From Powellomyces hirtus (Eukaryota > Chytridiomycota > Chytridiomycetes > Spizellomycetales > Powellomycetaceae), in NCBI GenBank assembly GCA_025526995.1, contig JAHLKG010000010.1, forward strand, positions 682,001 through 746,000: a stretch of 64,000 nucleotides of DNA, read 5' to 3'. Under the pieces are notes generated by a model. That model worked only from the letters and a program-made list of their open reading frames with translations, was not told the DNA's origin and made no database searches. The position numbers were made by a program, and so were the translations under genes. Positions 33,290-44,779 of this stretch are shown piece by piece; position 1 is the first letter of the stretch; every line of letters begins with the position of its first letter.

Positions 33290-34640
33290 TTCCTCTATGA
33301 GAATCCGGACCCACGCGTGCACGAACCAAAGCGATGGATTCCGCGGCGGAAAAGGGGGCATCTTGATGTTACATAGGTTCCTACATGAGAACCGCCGGGA
33401 AGGGGTGTATCTTCCGAGCAGTCACTGATGCGGCCCGCAATGGCCCTCGGGAGATTGGTGCGCTTTCTTGCCGAAAGTCGTACAGAAGGGGTCCACCACC
33501 TCTGCGATGGATGATTCGCTACCGGTAGGTACTTGAATATCATACGATTCCTTTAGAGGATCGGACCGAAGGCTGGACGACTCTGGCAATGGACGCGGCG
33601 GCCAGAAACGACGTGTCTGGATATTGTGGGGTACCTCCACGAAAACCCGTACAGAAGGGTGCACCACCTCCGCATTGGATGGTGTCGCCTTCAACGGAGA
33701 CCTCGACGTTGTGCGTGCTTCCTCCACAAGAAGCGCTTTCAAAGGCTGTATACCGCGTGCCATGGACGACGCGGCAAGAACGGGACATTTGGATATCGTG
33801 CGTTTCCTTCACAAACACCGCCACCGAAGCCATAGATGGTGCGAGCTGGGGCCACATTGGACGTGGTGCGCTTTCTTACATGACCATCGGACGGAAGGGT
33901 GCACCGACATGGCACGACGAACGCGACGGACAGTGACAATCTCCATATCGTGCGGTTCGTCCACACCAACCGGACCGATGGCTGTCGCATCCTCAACGTC
34001 GCCCGCTGGCCAGTGGAAGCAATGGACCGGGCTGCCAGCGCCGCGCCGCTTGGAAATCCTGCGGTGAATCCATGAGAACCGAACCAAGGTGTGCACGACG
34101 TGGGCTATGGACAGTGCTGCACTCCACAGTCACCCCCGACATTGGGCGGTTTCTCCCAGAAAATCGTACCGAGCGTTGGCACGTTTTACGCCATGCAATA
34201 CGCGGCCCACACGGGGAACCCTCGCAATGATCCGGTTTCTCCACGAGCACCACCCAAGCGGGATGCACAACGGCCGCCATGGACAGAGCAGCTATAATGG
34301 CCCCACCTTGATATTTTGCGGTACCTCCACGAAAACCGTGCAGAGGGGCTGCACTCACAACGCAATGAATGCAGGCTGCCCGAATGCGATCGGCGCGAAT
34401 TTGTTCCTTTCCTCCACAACAACCGGACCAAAGGCTGCATCACCCTCGCTATGGACCGCGCGGCAACGATGGGCAATTAATTCTCAACATTGTGCGCTTC
34501 CTCCATGAACATCGTGCAGAAGGATGCACGCCAAGTGATATGGATGAAGCAGCTTGGAACGAACACAGCGCCGTGGTGCGCGTCCCCTCCACGAAGAACG
34601 CAATGCGTCGGCAAAAATGGGGCCAGCATCTCACGGCCAA
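33290..34640 (+). pseudogene. ankyrin-repeat protein gene, decayed
   Basis: Plus-strand translation shows repeated units of the form EGCT-x-x-AMD-x-AA-x-x-GHLD-x-VRFLHEHR, each about 33 residues. Examples are AMDDAARTGHLDIVRFLHKH (33756 onward), LDGVAFNGDLDVVRA and LNIVRFLHEHRAEGCT (34490 region). They are scattered over all three frames with stop codons and frameshifts, so no long reading frame survives. At least eight degraded units can be counted by eye. This repeat consensus occurs in large, variable ankyrin families of protists and early fungi. The region was probably one intronless gene. Antisense frames are shadows. Confidence 0.75.
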
Positions 34641-35598
34641 CTCAAAAATCGTTTTGCTTTCTTGACAACATCCCGAGATGAGGGCCTATCAGACTCCCGG
34701 AAACCGGCACCTTTCATCCTTCCAACCATTGAGAGAGAGACATGTCTGGGATACCCGCGCACACCCCATGGCAAATGGGTCTTGGTGCTTTGTTGACCAA
34801 CACCAACGACGGGTTGAGCAGGAACCCAGTTTCAATCAAATTCTGTTCGCCTTCGGCCTCCGCGTCAGAACAAGGTCATGGGTGAACGCGGTCTACAGCA
34901 TCCATCCATCTATCTATCTATGGGCGTAACCCAACCAAATCGGGGCTTGGTTCTATGGGCTTCTTTGTAACGGGGGGTCGGGGATCAAGACGATAGATAG
35001 ATAGATAGATAGATAGCATTCGTTGGTCGCGGAAACAAAGCGGTTTGTTAGTTAGTTAGTTAGTACGCGCAGCGCAAATCGTCGTGTCAATCAACTGCCA
35101 TGTTTGCTGCACTCATGAATGGACTGTAGGATAGAAGGGACGCATGTGTCTCGAGTATTTCTGGATTAGGTGTCAGGAAAATCATCCATCGGGGCCGGTA
35201 CAAACATTCTGGGCAAGAGTGAGACGATAATGCCCTACTCATGCCCCACCTGGGTTATGAACCCGTTGCACGACAGATAGATAAATACTTTGAAACATGT
35301 ACAAGAAGACGCGAGAACCGTTCGCGCCTAGAGCGGGGAAGCGCCGGGGGGGGGGGGGGGGGGGGAGGGTTCAACTAACCAAAATGAGGCAGATGACAAT
35401 AAATAAAATTAGAGGGTGGGGTGTCTACCTGCTACAGCTGGAGTAGGGAATGGAGAGAGGTCCGATTTCGCTCGATATTGATAATAGGGGAGATGGTGTG
35501 AAGCGAGAGGGGGGGGGGGGGGGGGTAATTCCATATAGGGAAAGCGTCGGTGAGAGATGGGGATGTGGGTGTGGTGTGTGTGTGGGTGGATGGGGACT
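34641..35598. other. intergenic, microsatellite-rich
   Basis: No gene. It contains (ATCT)n at 34907-34921, its reverse complement (GATA)n at 34992-35016, a (TTAG)n block at about 35047-35063, and two long G-runs (about 35346-35366 and 35509-35525). The last 150 nt are G-rich and GTGT-rich. Confidence 0.7.
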
Positions 35599-36826
35599 TT
35601 ACAGCACCGTGATCATGATAACTCCTCCAACGACGACAACCATGCCCACGATTCTGCTAACACCCGCGCGTTTCTTGTCCAGGCCGACCCACCCAAAATG
35701 GTCCAATACGACCGCCGCAATGACTTGGGCACAGACACTGACGCCCAGAACGGTGGTCGCGCCGAGTCGCGGGATGATGATGGTGATGATGAGGACGTAG
35801 GCGGCTCCGAGGATCCCACCGGGCCATGCCCACAGCGGGGTGTTTTCCCAACATCTCCGAATGGTCCATTTCGGGGTTTGACGGGACGTCGGGCCCCAGT
35901 AGAGATCGATAATGTACCAGACGGCAAGGAAGACGGAGCCGAGGACAAAGGAGAAGACGGCAGAGTAGCCCCCGCCGCCGACTTGCCCGAGTTTGCCGTT
36001 CATGGCGGCTTGCAGCGCGAGGGCGACGCCACCGAGGCCGGCAAAGGCGACGGAGAAGTCGATGCCGGAGGGTTTTGGTGATGTGGTGGTGGATGTGGCA
36101 GAAGTCTCGTGTACCGCCGCGGGGAAAGTGGTAATTGATGGTGGTGATAATGCGGTGTTTCGTTCACGACCGGGCTTCTCGTCCATGCTTAAAGTTGGCG
36201 AGGATGCCGGCTCAACCGCCTCCAAAACTGACGGCTCAACCGCCTCCAAATCCTGCTGAGATTTCTTGGCTCGGAACACGTTGAGGAATGGCGACACCAG
36301 TTCCATAATCAGCGCGACTCCAACCGCGGAAAGAATCACACCGACAATGCGCCCGGCAGTCGCTTTATGTTCCTCCAACCCCAGCGCCCCGAAATGGTCG
36401 AAAATTAGTGCGGCCAGGACTTGTGTGGTCACTGCAACGGACAAGATAACGGCTGCGCCCAACCGCGGGGCGAGGACGATGATCATGCCAACGTAGTACG
36501 CGCCCATCAATCCGCCGAAATGCGAGTACCATGGAGCCTCTGGTGGACAAAACAAAACAGTCAACGAAAAGTTCGATTCGCGCGAAACAGCCATTTCTTT
36601 CAGCGTACATACCCTCATAAATTCGCTTGAACTCCGTATCTCTCCCGCCATGTGTACTCGCCAGCCAATATATCGCCAGCGGTATGATTCCGCTCACGAA
36701 CGACAACAATGTGGCAAAAACCGCATTTCCTCCACGGGACCCCAACGTGCCATTCACTCCCGCTTGGAATGCAAGTGCCACGCCGCCAATAATCAATAGA
36801 ATAAGGGTCCAGTCTGCATTCGCCAT
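35599..36826 (-). CDS. DUF606 / YdcZ-type DMT-superfamily transporter, tandem domains
   Basis: Probable multi-helix exporter or permease of the drug/metabolite transporter superfamily; substrate unknown. Two exons (36826-36613, 36539-35599) give 384 residues. Two DUF606 units follow each other. The first starts WTLILLIIGGVALAFQAGVN and ends in FDHFGALGL and IVGVILSAVGVALI. The second starts FSVAFAGLGGVALALQAAMN and ends in LDHFGWVGLDKKRAGVSRIV. The hallmark N-G-x-LG is in both (VNGTLGSRGG, MNGKLGQVGG), as is the APRLGA/IPRLGA strand. An 80-residue hydrophilic linker, which includes the doubled unit LEAVEP, separates them. In bacteria the unit is a single-domain protein. The family is mainly bacterial and patchy in fungi. 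Confidence 0.85.
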
Positions 36827-37801
36827 GGTGGATATCGTTAGAGGAGGCGAAAGGGAATAAACGGGGGCGATGGAGGGGTATACTCTGGCCTCATAAAGTG
36901 CAGCCTTGGAGAAGAGAGAAAAACGGAAAAAGAAAAAAAATGGAAAAAAAAAGTTGAAAAAAAAGGAGACGGAGCCAAAGTCCAAAATTGAACGAGTCAC
37001 GGGTTGGTGTCGCGGTCGCGTGCGAGTCGAATTTCCCCGTTGATTTTGTGTTTTTTGATTTTTCAAAAGATAAAAAATGCTGTTCACAAATATCTACTCA
37101 ACCGTTACACCCATGATTGTTACCCCGCCTATTTCACCACTCATCATCATCAAAAATGCTCAAATCTGTCTACCTTGATCAAGAAAAAGATCCTTGGCGA
37201 CACCACGTATCGGCAAGATGGAGCCTGGTGGAGCGAGGCGTTGCCAATTCTTATGGTTACCGTGTTGGCACGACGCCCACAATAAGAGGCAATAATAATA
37301 TGGAACTTTGCACGGCGAGCCCCCCTCCGTGTACTGCAAGCGGCGAAAGCGTCATGTCGAAAGAACTCGATTTGCACAGCGCATGGCTTGTTTTCATGCG
37401 AGAGGGGCTCAACATGTCAAAGGATTGAGAGAGAAGTTGCGTCAGCTACACCCACTATGAGCCATGACTTATTTGAACATGGGTGATTGGTGGTTTTTAC
37501 CCACGAGTGACTGCGCTCACCAATCAGTCAATCAATAAGTACATTGTTGAGCATCTGTCTGTGTAAAAACGGAAGTGAACCTTGCTAAACTTCAAGATGT
37601 GAACGGCCGCCTTGTCACATATGTAGAGACAATCTGATCCCCACAGGCAATCAAGGGTTGATATGTGTCCTATTCACAGATACAATGCAGAAAGAAATAG
37701 AAAATCTACAAATGTCTAGATAAAGCTATCCTATGGCATCGATAGACACGCCATGAAAGATGAAAGTGTGTAGCGGGTGACCCAGATGCACTTCCTCAGC
37801 T
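36827..37801. other. intergenic, no supported gene
   Basis: Between the transporter start and the OLA1 stop. A-rich blocks near 36910-36965. A GTGATTGGTG / CACCAATCA inverted pair near 37482-37526 contains CCAAT cores. Nothing coding could be supported. Confidence 0.6.
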
Positions 37802-39206
37802 CTACTTCTTTTTGGGCTGGGCCGTAACGTTGAACTGGAAATGGATGATATCTCCATCCTGGACAACGTACGACTTTCCTTCTATACGGTACTTTCCCGC
37901 CGCCTTTATATTCGCCATGCTCTTCTGTCCCTCACACAAGGTTTTGAAGTCCTCAAACGCCACAACTTCCGCTTTAATGAACCCGCGTTCAAAGTCACTG
38001 TGAATGACACCGGCCGCTTGCGGAGCGAGGGCACCGCTGGGGATGCACCAGGCGCGGACTTCCTTGTCGCCCGCGGTGAAAAAGTAGCTGAGGTTGAGCG
38101 AGCTGTAACCCGTGGTGATGATCTTTGGGAGGACGGATGCGCCTTCGGGCGGTGTGGTGCCGCTCTTTTTGGCGTCCCAGATGGCCTGCTCGTGTTCGAT
38201 GGAGAAGGGGATGATTTGGCCTCCGCCGTGCGCGGCCACCCAGGCGGCGATCTTGCCCAGCCATTTGTTTTTGCGGCGGATGTAATCGGCGGCAGTCAGG
38301 TTGACCAGGTAGATGACGGGCTTGGTGGTGATGAAAGCCATCTGTGAAATCGCGCAACGTACAGTCCTTAGCAATGCCGCCTTCGTTACAACTACAAACA
38401 GACCGGAATGCCCACCTTCTCCTTGATAAGTTCAATCTCTCCGGTCGACCATTCTCCACTCGCAATCGGCACATTTTCCCCCAACATCTTCCTCAACTTC
38501 TCCACCGTGTCATTGAACAACAGGGAAAGTTTATACTTGCCTCCCCCTTTCTTAACCGCCTGCTCCTCTGCAGAAACCGCCTTTTTCAAAATCTCCAGAT
38601 CCTTCAAACACAATTCTCCCAAAATGGTCTCCATGTCTCGGCACGGGTCCACCGAGTCGTCGACATGCACCACATCCGGGTTCTCAAACGCGCGTACGAT
38701 ATGGTAGATTCCGTCCACGGCTTGAATGTGCGACAGGAAAGCGTTGCCGAGCCCCTGGCCCTCACTCGCGCCCTTGATCAGACCTGCAATGTCGGTTACG
38801 TGCAGGTACGCGGGATATTGTGATGGAGGGTTCCAGATGTTGCAGAGAAAGTCGTAGCGGACGTCCGGGACGGCACATCGAGACCTTGATGGGACGCCAA
38901 TAAGTCAACAACCATGTCTTCCAAAGAGTATCAACCTGAACGCGGGCTGTAACTCACTCGTTGGGCTCGATCGTGCAGAAGGGGTAATTTTCAGCAGCAG
39001 CGGCCTGCTCGGTGAGGAGGTTGAAGAGGGAAGACTTTCCGACGTTGGGCAGACCAACGCAACCCATTTTCAGGTTGTTCTTCACACGTCCGAATCTGCA
39101 ACAAATTAGGTCACTTTTCCTGTTGCGACAAGGACATGCAGGGACAGGTCCGGAAGACCCACCGGACGACGTTCTTCTCTTCAGCTGCGGCTTTCTTGGG
39201 AGGCAT
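37802..39206 (-). CDS. OLA1: OLA1 / YchF-family ATPase
   Basis: Universal Obg-family P-loop protein that prefers ATP, binds ribosomes and takes part in stress responses. Four exons (39206-39163, 39095-38958, 38884-38416, 38341-37802) give 396 residues, the normal length. The chain begins [14 protein letters not shown], the P-loop is [12 protein letters not shown], switch II is [20 protein letters not shown], and the altered G4 motif is [11 protein letters not shown], the deviation that gives ATP preference. A coiled-coil segment precedes G4. The C-terminal TGS domain is clear ([48 protein letters not shown]). No damage seen. Confidence 0.97.
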
Positions 39207-39560
39207 TGTGGCGGGATTCCTTGCTGGTTGTTCAAGATCTTTCACATGCAACGGTCCAACAGCACAAAGAGTCCAAAGTTGAAGGCGAGAAAGAAACCGC
39301 ATTTTGCAGCCAATCAGCACGCGCTAAATGCCGTCAGCCGTGTCGGAGCAACTTCGCCTTGGGATTTTTACTGCTTGAAGGCCTCTCCTGCCATTGTTTG
39401 TAAGTTTCCGTATATCTGTGAAATCTCGAATGATGGCGAAAAGCATTCTGGGAACAGTGCATTGATTTACATAGTAGATTGCTTCATCGCAAACTTCACA
39501 CGAAATATCATTCAAAAAAAAAAAAAGGCCACAATCACAACTGATGCGAGGTCCCAGTAT
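39207..39560. other. OLA1 5' flank / WD-repeat gene 3' flank
   Basis: 354 nt without a gene. Holds the OLA1 promoter and the 3' end of the next minus-strand gene. An A-run lies at 39514-39526. Confidence 0.6.
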
Positions 39561-42500
39561 TTACATATACATCCTAATCATTCTATCCAATCCCCCCGCG
39601 ACCATCACCTTCCTCGAAACCACATCCGCCCTTCTATTCTCCCTGGCCACGATCCATCTACACACACCGACATCCGCTCGGCAGTCGAGCATTTCCGATT
39701 TGCCCGTGTGGACCTTCCATATGACGACGCCCCCTTTATTGGGTAGCCGCTCAGCACTCTCCTTCTTGACCCGCCCTCTCACGTCCCACGTGCCGCAGTA
39801 AACCCACCCGCCACACGGGCTGAACTGTCCTTCGACTCGGACCCCGTTGGGGATGTCGCGGGACTGGTAGATTTTGACAGTGGTTTCGGTGATGAGATTG
39901 AGGAGGCGGAGTTGGTTGTCGCAGGATATAAGGATGTAAGAGTCGTGTACGGGATGGGAGCTTAAAGCGGTGATGGGTGTCTTGCTGCAGAAAGTGGTTA
40001 AGACATTAGTCAGATGAACGACAAAGCATCCGTGGTGTAATCCCAACTCACTTTGCGCGCAGATCCGTCATGGAGATCGTATGCAGGAGCGTGGCGGTCC
40101 TCAACCGGTAGATCCTGATAGAATAACTCAAACTAGCGACGAGTTTCTGATGATTGCTGTCGTCGGGATTCCCAACAAACACAAACGACGTGAACGGCTC
40201 GTTGGCGTGCATAGAAGCGACCGTCGTGCCTGCCGCAGTGTCAAGCGGGAACACCTTGATCGATTGATCTCCGGAGCAAGTCGCAGCTTGATTGCCTCCA
40301 CCCGGCACTACAGCCGCGCGAAACACAATTCGGGTATGAAACTTTTTCCAGAGCCGAATGACGGCACCTTCTTGCCAATTCCATAGTTTGACATCAAACT
40401 CCATATCGGCCGACAGCAACTGGTACGGGTCGTCAGGATGGAATGCCAAACACGTGACTGGCTTACTGGTCCCGTTGTCCAACTGCGTGAGCAACGTTCC
40501 GCTTCGAACATCCCACAGCGATATTCGTTTGTCGCTGCGATCATGGCTCCCCGCCGTTGCGGCGATAATTTGCCCTGTTTCGGGTATACAGGTGACATCC
40601 AGCGCTCGGATCTCGTTGAGGACAGGTCCACATGTGGATGCCAACGCAAAATCGGATGACAGCAGCTCTGTCGGCGGAGGAGGCAAATCTGCCTCTCCGT
40701 TGAACGAAAAGGGTGTCTGGGCATTGTGTTCGTCACTGCGTCCGCTTCTAGAACCTCTGCGATTGATGTCTCCAACTTCCGAGGACTGACGGCGAGTCTT
40801 CTTGACGGTGTTGTCGCCACTGCTGTTTTGCGGTCGTGTGCTAGGTCGCGGTTTGGCAACTTCTTTCGGAACAATCGGCGGAGGTGGGCAAGCAGGTGAC
40901 AAATCAAATTCTGGTTGTTTCAGCTTGCTTTCAACCGGGGAGGGCGTTGTGGCGCTTGTTTGTATTCGTCCCAGCTCTGTATTCAAACTCGATGTCACCG
41001 ACCCCTGTTTCCTTGCTTTCCTAGTGCTATGATCAGCACTCCCATTCTGCAGAGTATCCACGGATTGCTTACGATTCTTCTGACTCCGCGAAGCAGGCCC
41101 TCGTCTCGATCTCCCTTTCCTTGGCGTGGGAGACGGAGGGCTCGTATGGTGAGTACCCACATTCTTAAGTAAACCGCGGACACTGTTCCAATTCTGCGAT
41201 TCTCTGTAGAGTGAGTCCAGAGTCGTATCGACTGGAGAATCCGCTCCTTCGTCAAAGCTCTCGTCGCAAAAGAATTCACCCAGCGCCCGCGCGAAAAGTG
41301 GGCCTCCGTGTTCCACATCTACTGTTTGACTCGAGGCAGACTCTGCTAATGCAACTTTATAGCACTGGCGCCATGTCCGAGCGGCTCCCCAAAACCCTTC
41401 GTACTCTTTCGTCCAATTCAATCGTGCATATGGGTTCGACATCTTTTCGGTGATATCTCCATTTGCATCATCGTTGCGGGTTATCAGGTCAGCCAGCAAG
41501 GTCAGATCCTTCGTGAACCATTCTCCTCGGCCCCTGCTCTTCCCAGCGCGCTCGCGAACCACTTTCGGCTTCAGAATCCCGTCTAATACCTTTTGCGAAT
41601 TGGGAATATCCTTCCTCTGGACCAAGTCAATGTACACATACTTGGTCAAGACGTAGAGAAGATCTTCAAACGCGGCGGTAAAGTGTGATATATGATTCTG
41701 CGATGAAGTGTTTACAGGTGATTTCGACTCGACCGCCATCACATCTTCCACAACTTGCACAGCCTCTGCAAATCTTTTGTTCATCAGGCGATCCCATAGC
41801 ACTGTCCGACGTGCCGTTTTACCCATTGGTCCCAGGTCCATGATCAAAGTCCGCGTAGCTGATTCCATGCCGTAAGAGTCACAATACCGAGCCATGACGT
41901 GTATAGCAAGATGTTGGGGCACGGGTGGCAGTGCCGCGCGACGCTCTATGTCCGTTATAGAAACGAGGAGGTCGCGTTGCTTAGCGCTTGTCAATTGTAC
42001 TTGTTGTAATTGGGTTTGCAACTGCTTCAGTCGAGCGCTCATAACTTTCGTTCTCTCCAACAGTTCCGCCAGGCTTTCTGGGTCGGGACTCCCGATTGCT
42101 GCAGAATTCTCGCGTGCCAACTCTGCAGCAGCAGCAATGGCCGTGTGCTCTGTGTTTGGGGTATCGACGTCCAACCTAGGTAAACTCTCATCAACTTTCT
42201 GACCCGAGTTTGGTTCGTTTGTGGATGGGTCACAGAAACTGGTCGACGAGCACGCGGCAGATAGTGATTCATCTTTTGGTGAATCGGGTGAGTCAACCGG
42301 AGGAGTGGATGTAAGAGATGCATTTGGTTTCCTCTTTATGGAGCTCCGCCTTTTTAGCCTAGGCGAAGAGCTGGCTGTTTGTCCGACATTCACCTCTACG
42401 ATGTCGGTGAGATTTTCCATTTTATCTGCCGATTCGTCAACACTGATCCCGGCCGGAAGCGACGCTCTGCGATAGGGGTCCACACTTTCATCCGGTGCTT

Positions 42501-43638
42501 CCGTCATTTGCAAAATGGATTGCATCGCAACGGAAGAGTTGCGTTTCCTCAAACGCAACGCGCGCGCCGATTCGTTGCTTTCAGTTTGTTTCGTGGGGTT
42601 CTCTGATTCAGGTCGTTCCGCCGAGACCGTAGACCTTCCTTCATCCGGAGGCTCATCCGTATTCTTCTGCACGAGCTGAGGAGGCTCTTCATTGGGCCCC
42701 GTTTGCCGCACCATCTCCTTAACACGCCGTATCTCAGTCTCACGATCGCTAGTTCCATCCCACCATCCGCTGCGACGCTTCCGTACCCCGGCGGGAGTGG
42801 GGCCTCGATCTCCGCTGTCGTCCACATCAGAACCAGGCTGAGGCTTCAGGTTGAAAGTGATAGATCGCCGAGAAAGCGGCCTATCCTTCGGGATCTCAGT
42901 GGCTGGTTCCGAAGGCACATGGAGAGCTGCGAAGAGGGATGTCGCGTCATCTTCGGCGCTGACAGCAAGGTCCTGGGGCGCTGTATTACCAGCATCTGCG
43001 GTTGCTGTTTCTTCTGCAGATTGCAAAGCTGCAGCGACTTCCTCTGAGAACGACATCCTGCCGTCCTCTTCTTCGAGTGTCTGAGCCAGGCTCTGAGTTC
43101 CTTTCAGCCATTCCCATCCACTTCTCCTGCGCGTACGTTTCTCAGCTATGTGGTCTGCTGCAGGCGTTTCGGACACATTCGTTGTGAGGTTGGTGATAAC
43201 GGGTAGTGCCAACCCATTTCCCACGTCTATGACGCCTCCAGCAGTGATATTGCGTTCAGGGCCCTCACTCGCATCCACCGTAGCAGCTGCCCCAGTCTGT
43301 ACTGGTTGGCGGTGTTCAACGGCTTCACTGGCGTCCCGCTTTCCTGAGGCTCCAAAACTGGAGCCGACATTCCCACCAAGGTTAAACCCCAGGCCCAACT
43401 GAAGCGGGCCAATTCGCGACAGAGACCTCCGCAGAAATGGCTGCCGGGAGTTTACTGGGGGCAAGGAAGTTATTGTGGACGTGTACCCCTGAGGAAAGCA
43501 GCTAATTGCTTGCTGGCTCGAACTTGCTGGAAGGCGTTTGACACTGAGTAAAGTGGGCTGCGAGGCTGATACAACCGACTTCTGTACTATAGGCGGCAGA
43601 TGGAATGAGGCTGGAGGATCCTCATGGGCGGAAAACAT
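39561..43638 (-). CDS. large WD-repeat protein with central coiled coil
   Basis: Family not identified. Two exons (43638-40052, 39984-39561) give 1336 residues. The first 480 residues are disordered (Ser, Thr, Glu, Pro) with basic patches such as RRSGW repeated twice (RRRSGWEWLKG, RKRRSGWWDG). A helical segment at about 500-570 (LLERTKVMSARLKQLQTQLQ) should form a coiled coil, followed by a conserved-looking helical region (HVMARYCDSYGMESATRTLI). Residues from about 995 to the end form a beta-propeller with several WD-type units (ISLWDVRSGTLLTQLD, DVKLWNWQEGAVIRLW, IKVFPLDTA, IRIYRLRTATLLHTI, GVVIWKVHTG). A scaffold role is likely, no more can be said. Codon use is less C-rich than in genes to the left. 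Confidence 0.85.
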
Positions 43639-44085
43639 GTGATGGCGGTGCTCGGATGTCTATGCATGGGAGCCCACCAAAAAGAAATGCCGCTATGTCC
43701 GCCAAAAGTTGGGCACGCGCGCTTCTCGCGGTTCCCGATTCTGGCAGTGCGCTTATTACGATAGGTTATACCTTGTGCTACGCCCGAAAGAACATGGGGT
43801 GAATGTGTACCAGGCCAATGCATCAAAGCAGTTTTACTATTTCTGCGCTATGTAGATGACACTGTTTGCCCACCGATGTGGCTAATGCCATTGTCGTCAA
43901 TCGAGAGATTGACGTTTGTGGTTTTATCTATCTAAAATTGAGATATATCCTGCATTGGAGCTCTGGCTGAAGAGGCGCTATTCTGAGCGCAGAGAGGCTT
44001 TGTAAATTATAGCGTTGGTGGCGGCTGGGCAAGCGGAGGATGGTTGTGTTTCGCGGGCGAGGGGTAGATGGAAGGTGACCGGTGT
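43639..44085. other. intergenic
   Basis: 447 nt between the WD-repeat gene start and the mS34 gene stop, both on the minus strand. No feature stands out. It should hold the promoter of the WD-repeat gene. Confidence 0.5.
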
Positions 44086-44564
44086 TCAGGCTGTCGGCGC
44101 ATCCGCTGGAATACCAAGCTTCATTTCCAATGCCTTCATCTCGCTTGGTGGTTGGTAGAGATGCCAGTTGTATTTTGAAATCTTCCGGATCTCCGTTATT
44201 TTAGGTTCCTCGCGTCCTCTCCATGTCAGCTTTCCAAACACCTTTCCGTGTGCCATATCCTGCGAGCCAACGACAAACACCACGGTCAGTACCCTGTCAC
44301 ATCTGAAGCCGGTATAGTAGACCTTCTGCGAGAGGCCCAAACCCAGCCGGTATGTCACGATTATGCACTCACTCCATCCAGTTGTATGTTCGTTACTGTG
44401 TAAAAGGAGTCGGACCAACCCTTCATGTGCCACACTGTTGGAATGACACGGAGACCGACGCCGGCGTTTGGGGCGTGTGCAATGAGTTCCACCAAGTTGC
44501 GCTGTTTGGGAAACTTGAGGAAGGCGGGTCGAATACCCCACAGATCTTTTATTACTGTTGCCAT
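44086..44564 (-). CDS. MRPS34: mitochondrial ribosomal protein mS34
   Basis: Small-subunit mitoribosomal protein. Two exons (44564-44373, 44259-44086) give 121 residues. The match to animal MRPS34 is best around the exon join: SDSFYTVTNIQLDGDMAHGK, then VFGKLTWRG (human: HGKAWGILTFKG), and EIRKISKYNWHLY (human: EIEHVMYHDWRLV). The N-terminal half (LWGIRPAFLKFPKQRNLVEL) is in the right place for the family's Gly-Arg-rich start. An in-frame extension upstream has no ATG, so the start at 44564 is favoured. It is much shorter than the animal protein, lacking the long C-terminal tail. Head to head with HEM12. Confidence 0.78.
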
Positions 44565-44779
44565 TTTGTGCTGTTGAATGGTTGTGAGAGTACAAGGTTT
44601 TCGTAGTGAGTTGACAGGAAACGACAAAACGCGCTGCCTTCAACTTCAGCCTAATGCAAAGTTTCATTTAACGTTGCCATGTTACTTGCCGTCATTTCCC
44701 ATGTCACACGGGTACTGTCATTTTGAACCTGACCGCATCACTGAACATCCGCTCTTACCACCACACACACACACACACA
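44565..44779. promoter_or_regulatory. bidirectional promoter, mS34 / HEM12
   Basis: 215 nt between two divergent start codons. A (CA)n run (44762-44779) abuts the HEM12 ATG. No TATA box seen. Confidence 0.6.

Noticed and set aside
32795..34358. Minus-strand open frames across the ankyrin region, up to 188 codons
   Set aside because: They are antisense shadows. The ankyrin consensus is clear on the plus strand.
37482..37526. GTGATTGGTG / CACCAATCA inverted pair as a terminator or regulator site
   Set aside because: Arms are only about 9 bp, it is far from any start codon, and CCAAT cores are common by chance.
44361..44627. N-terminally longer mS34 frame beginning at 44627
   Set aside because: The first codon there is TTG, not ATG. 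The first true ATG is at 44564 and agrees with the family length at the N-terminus.
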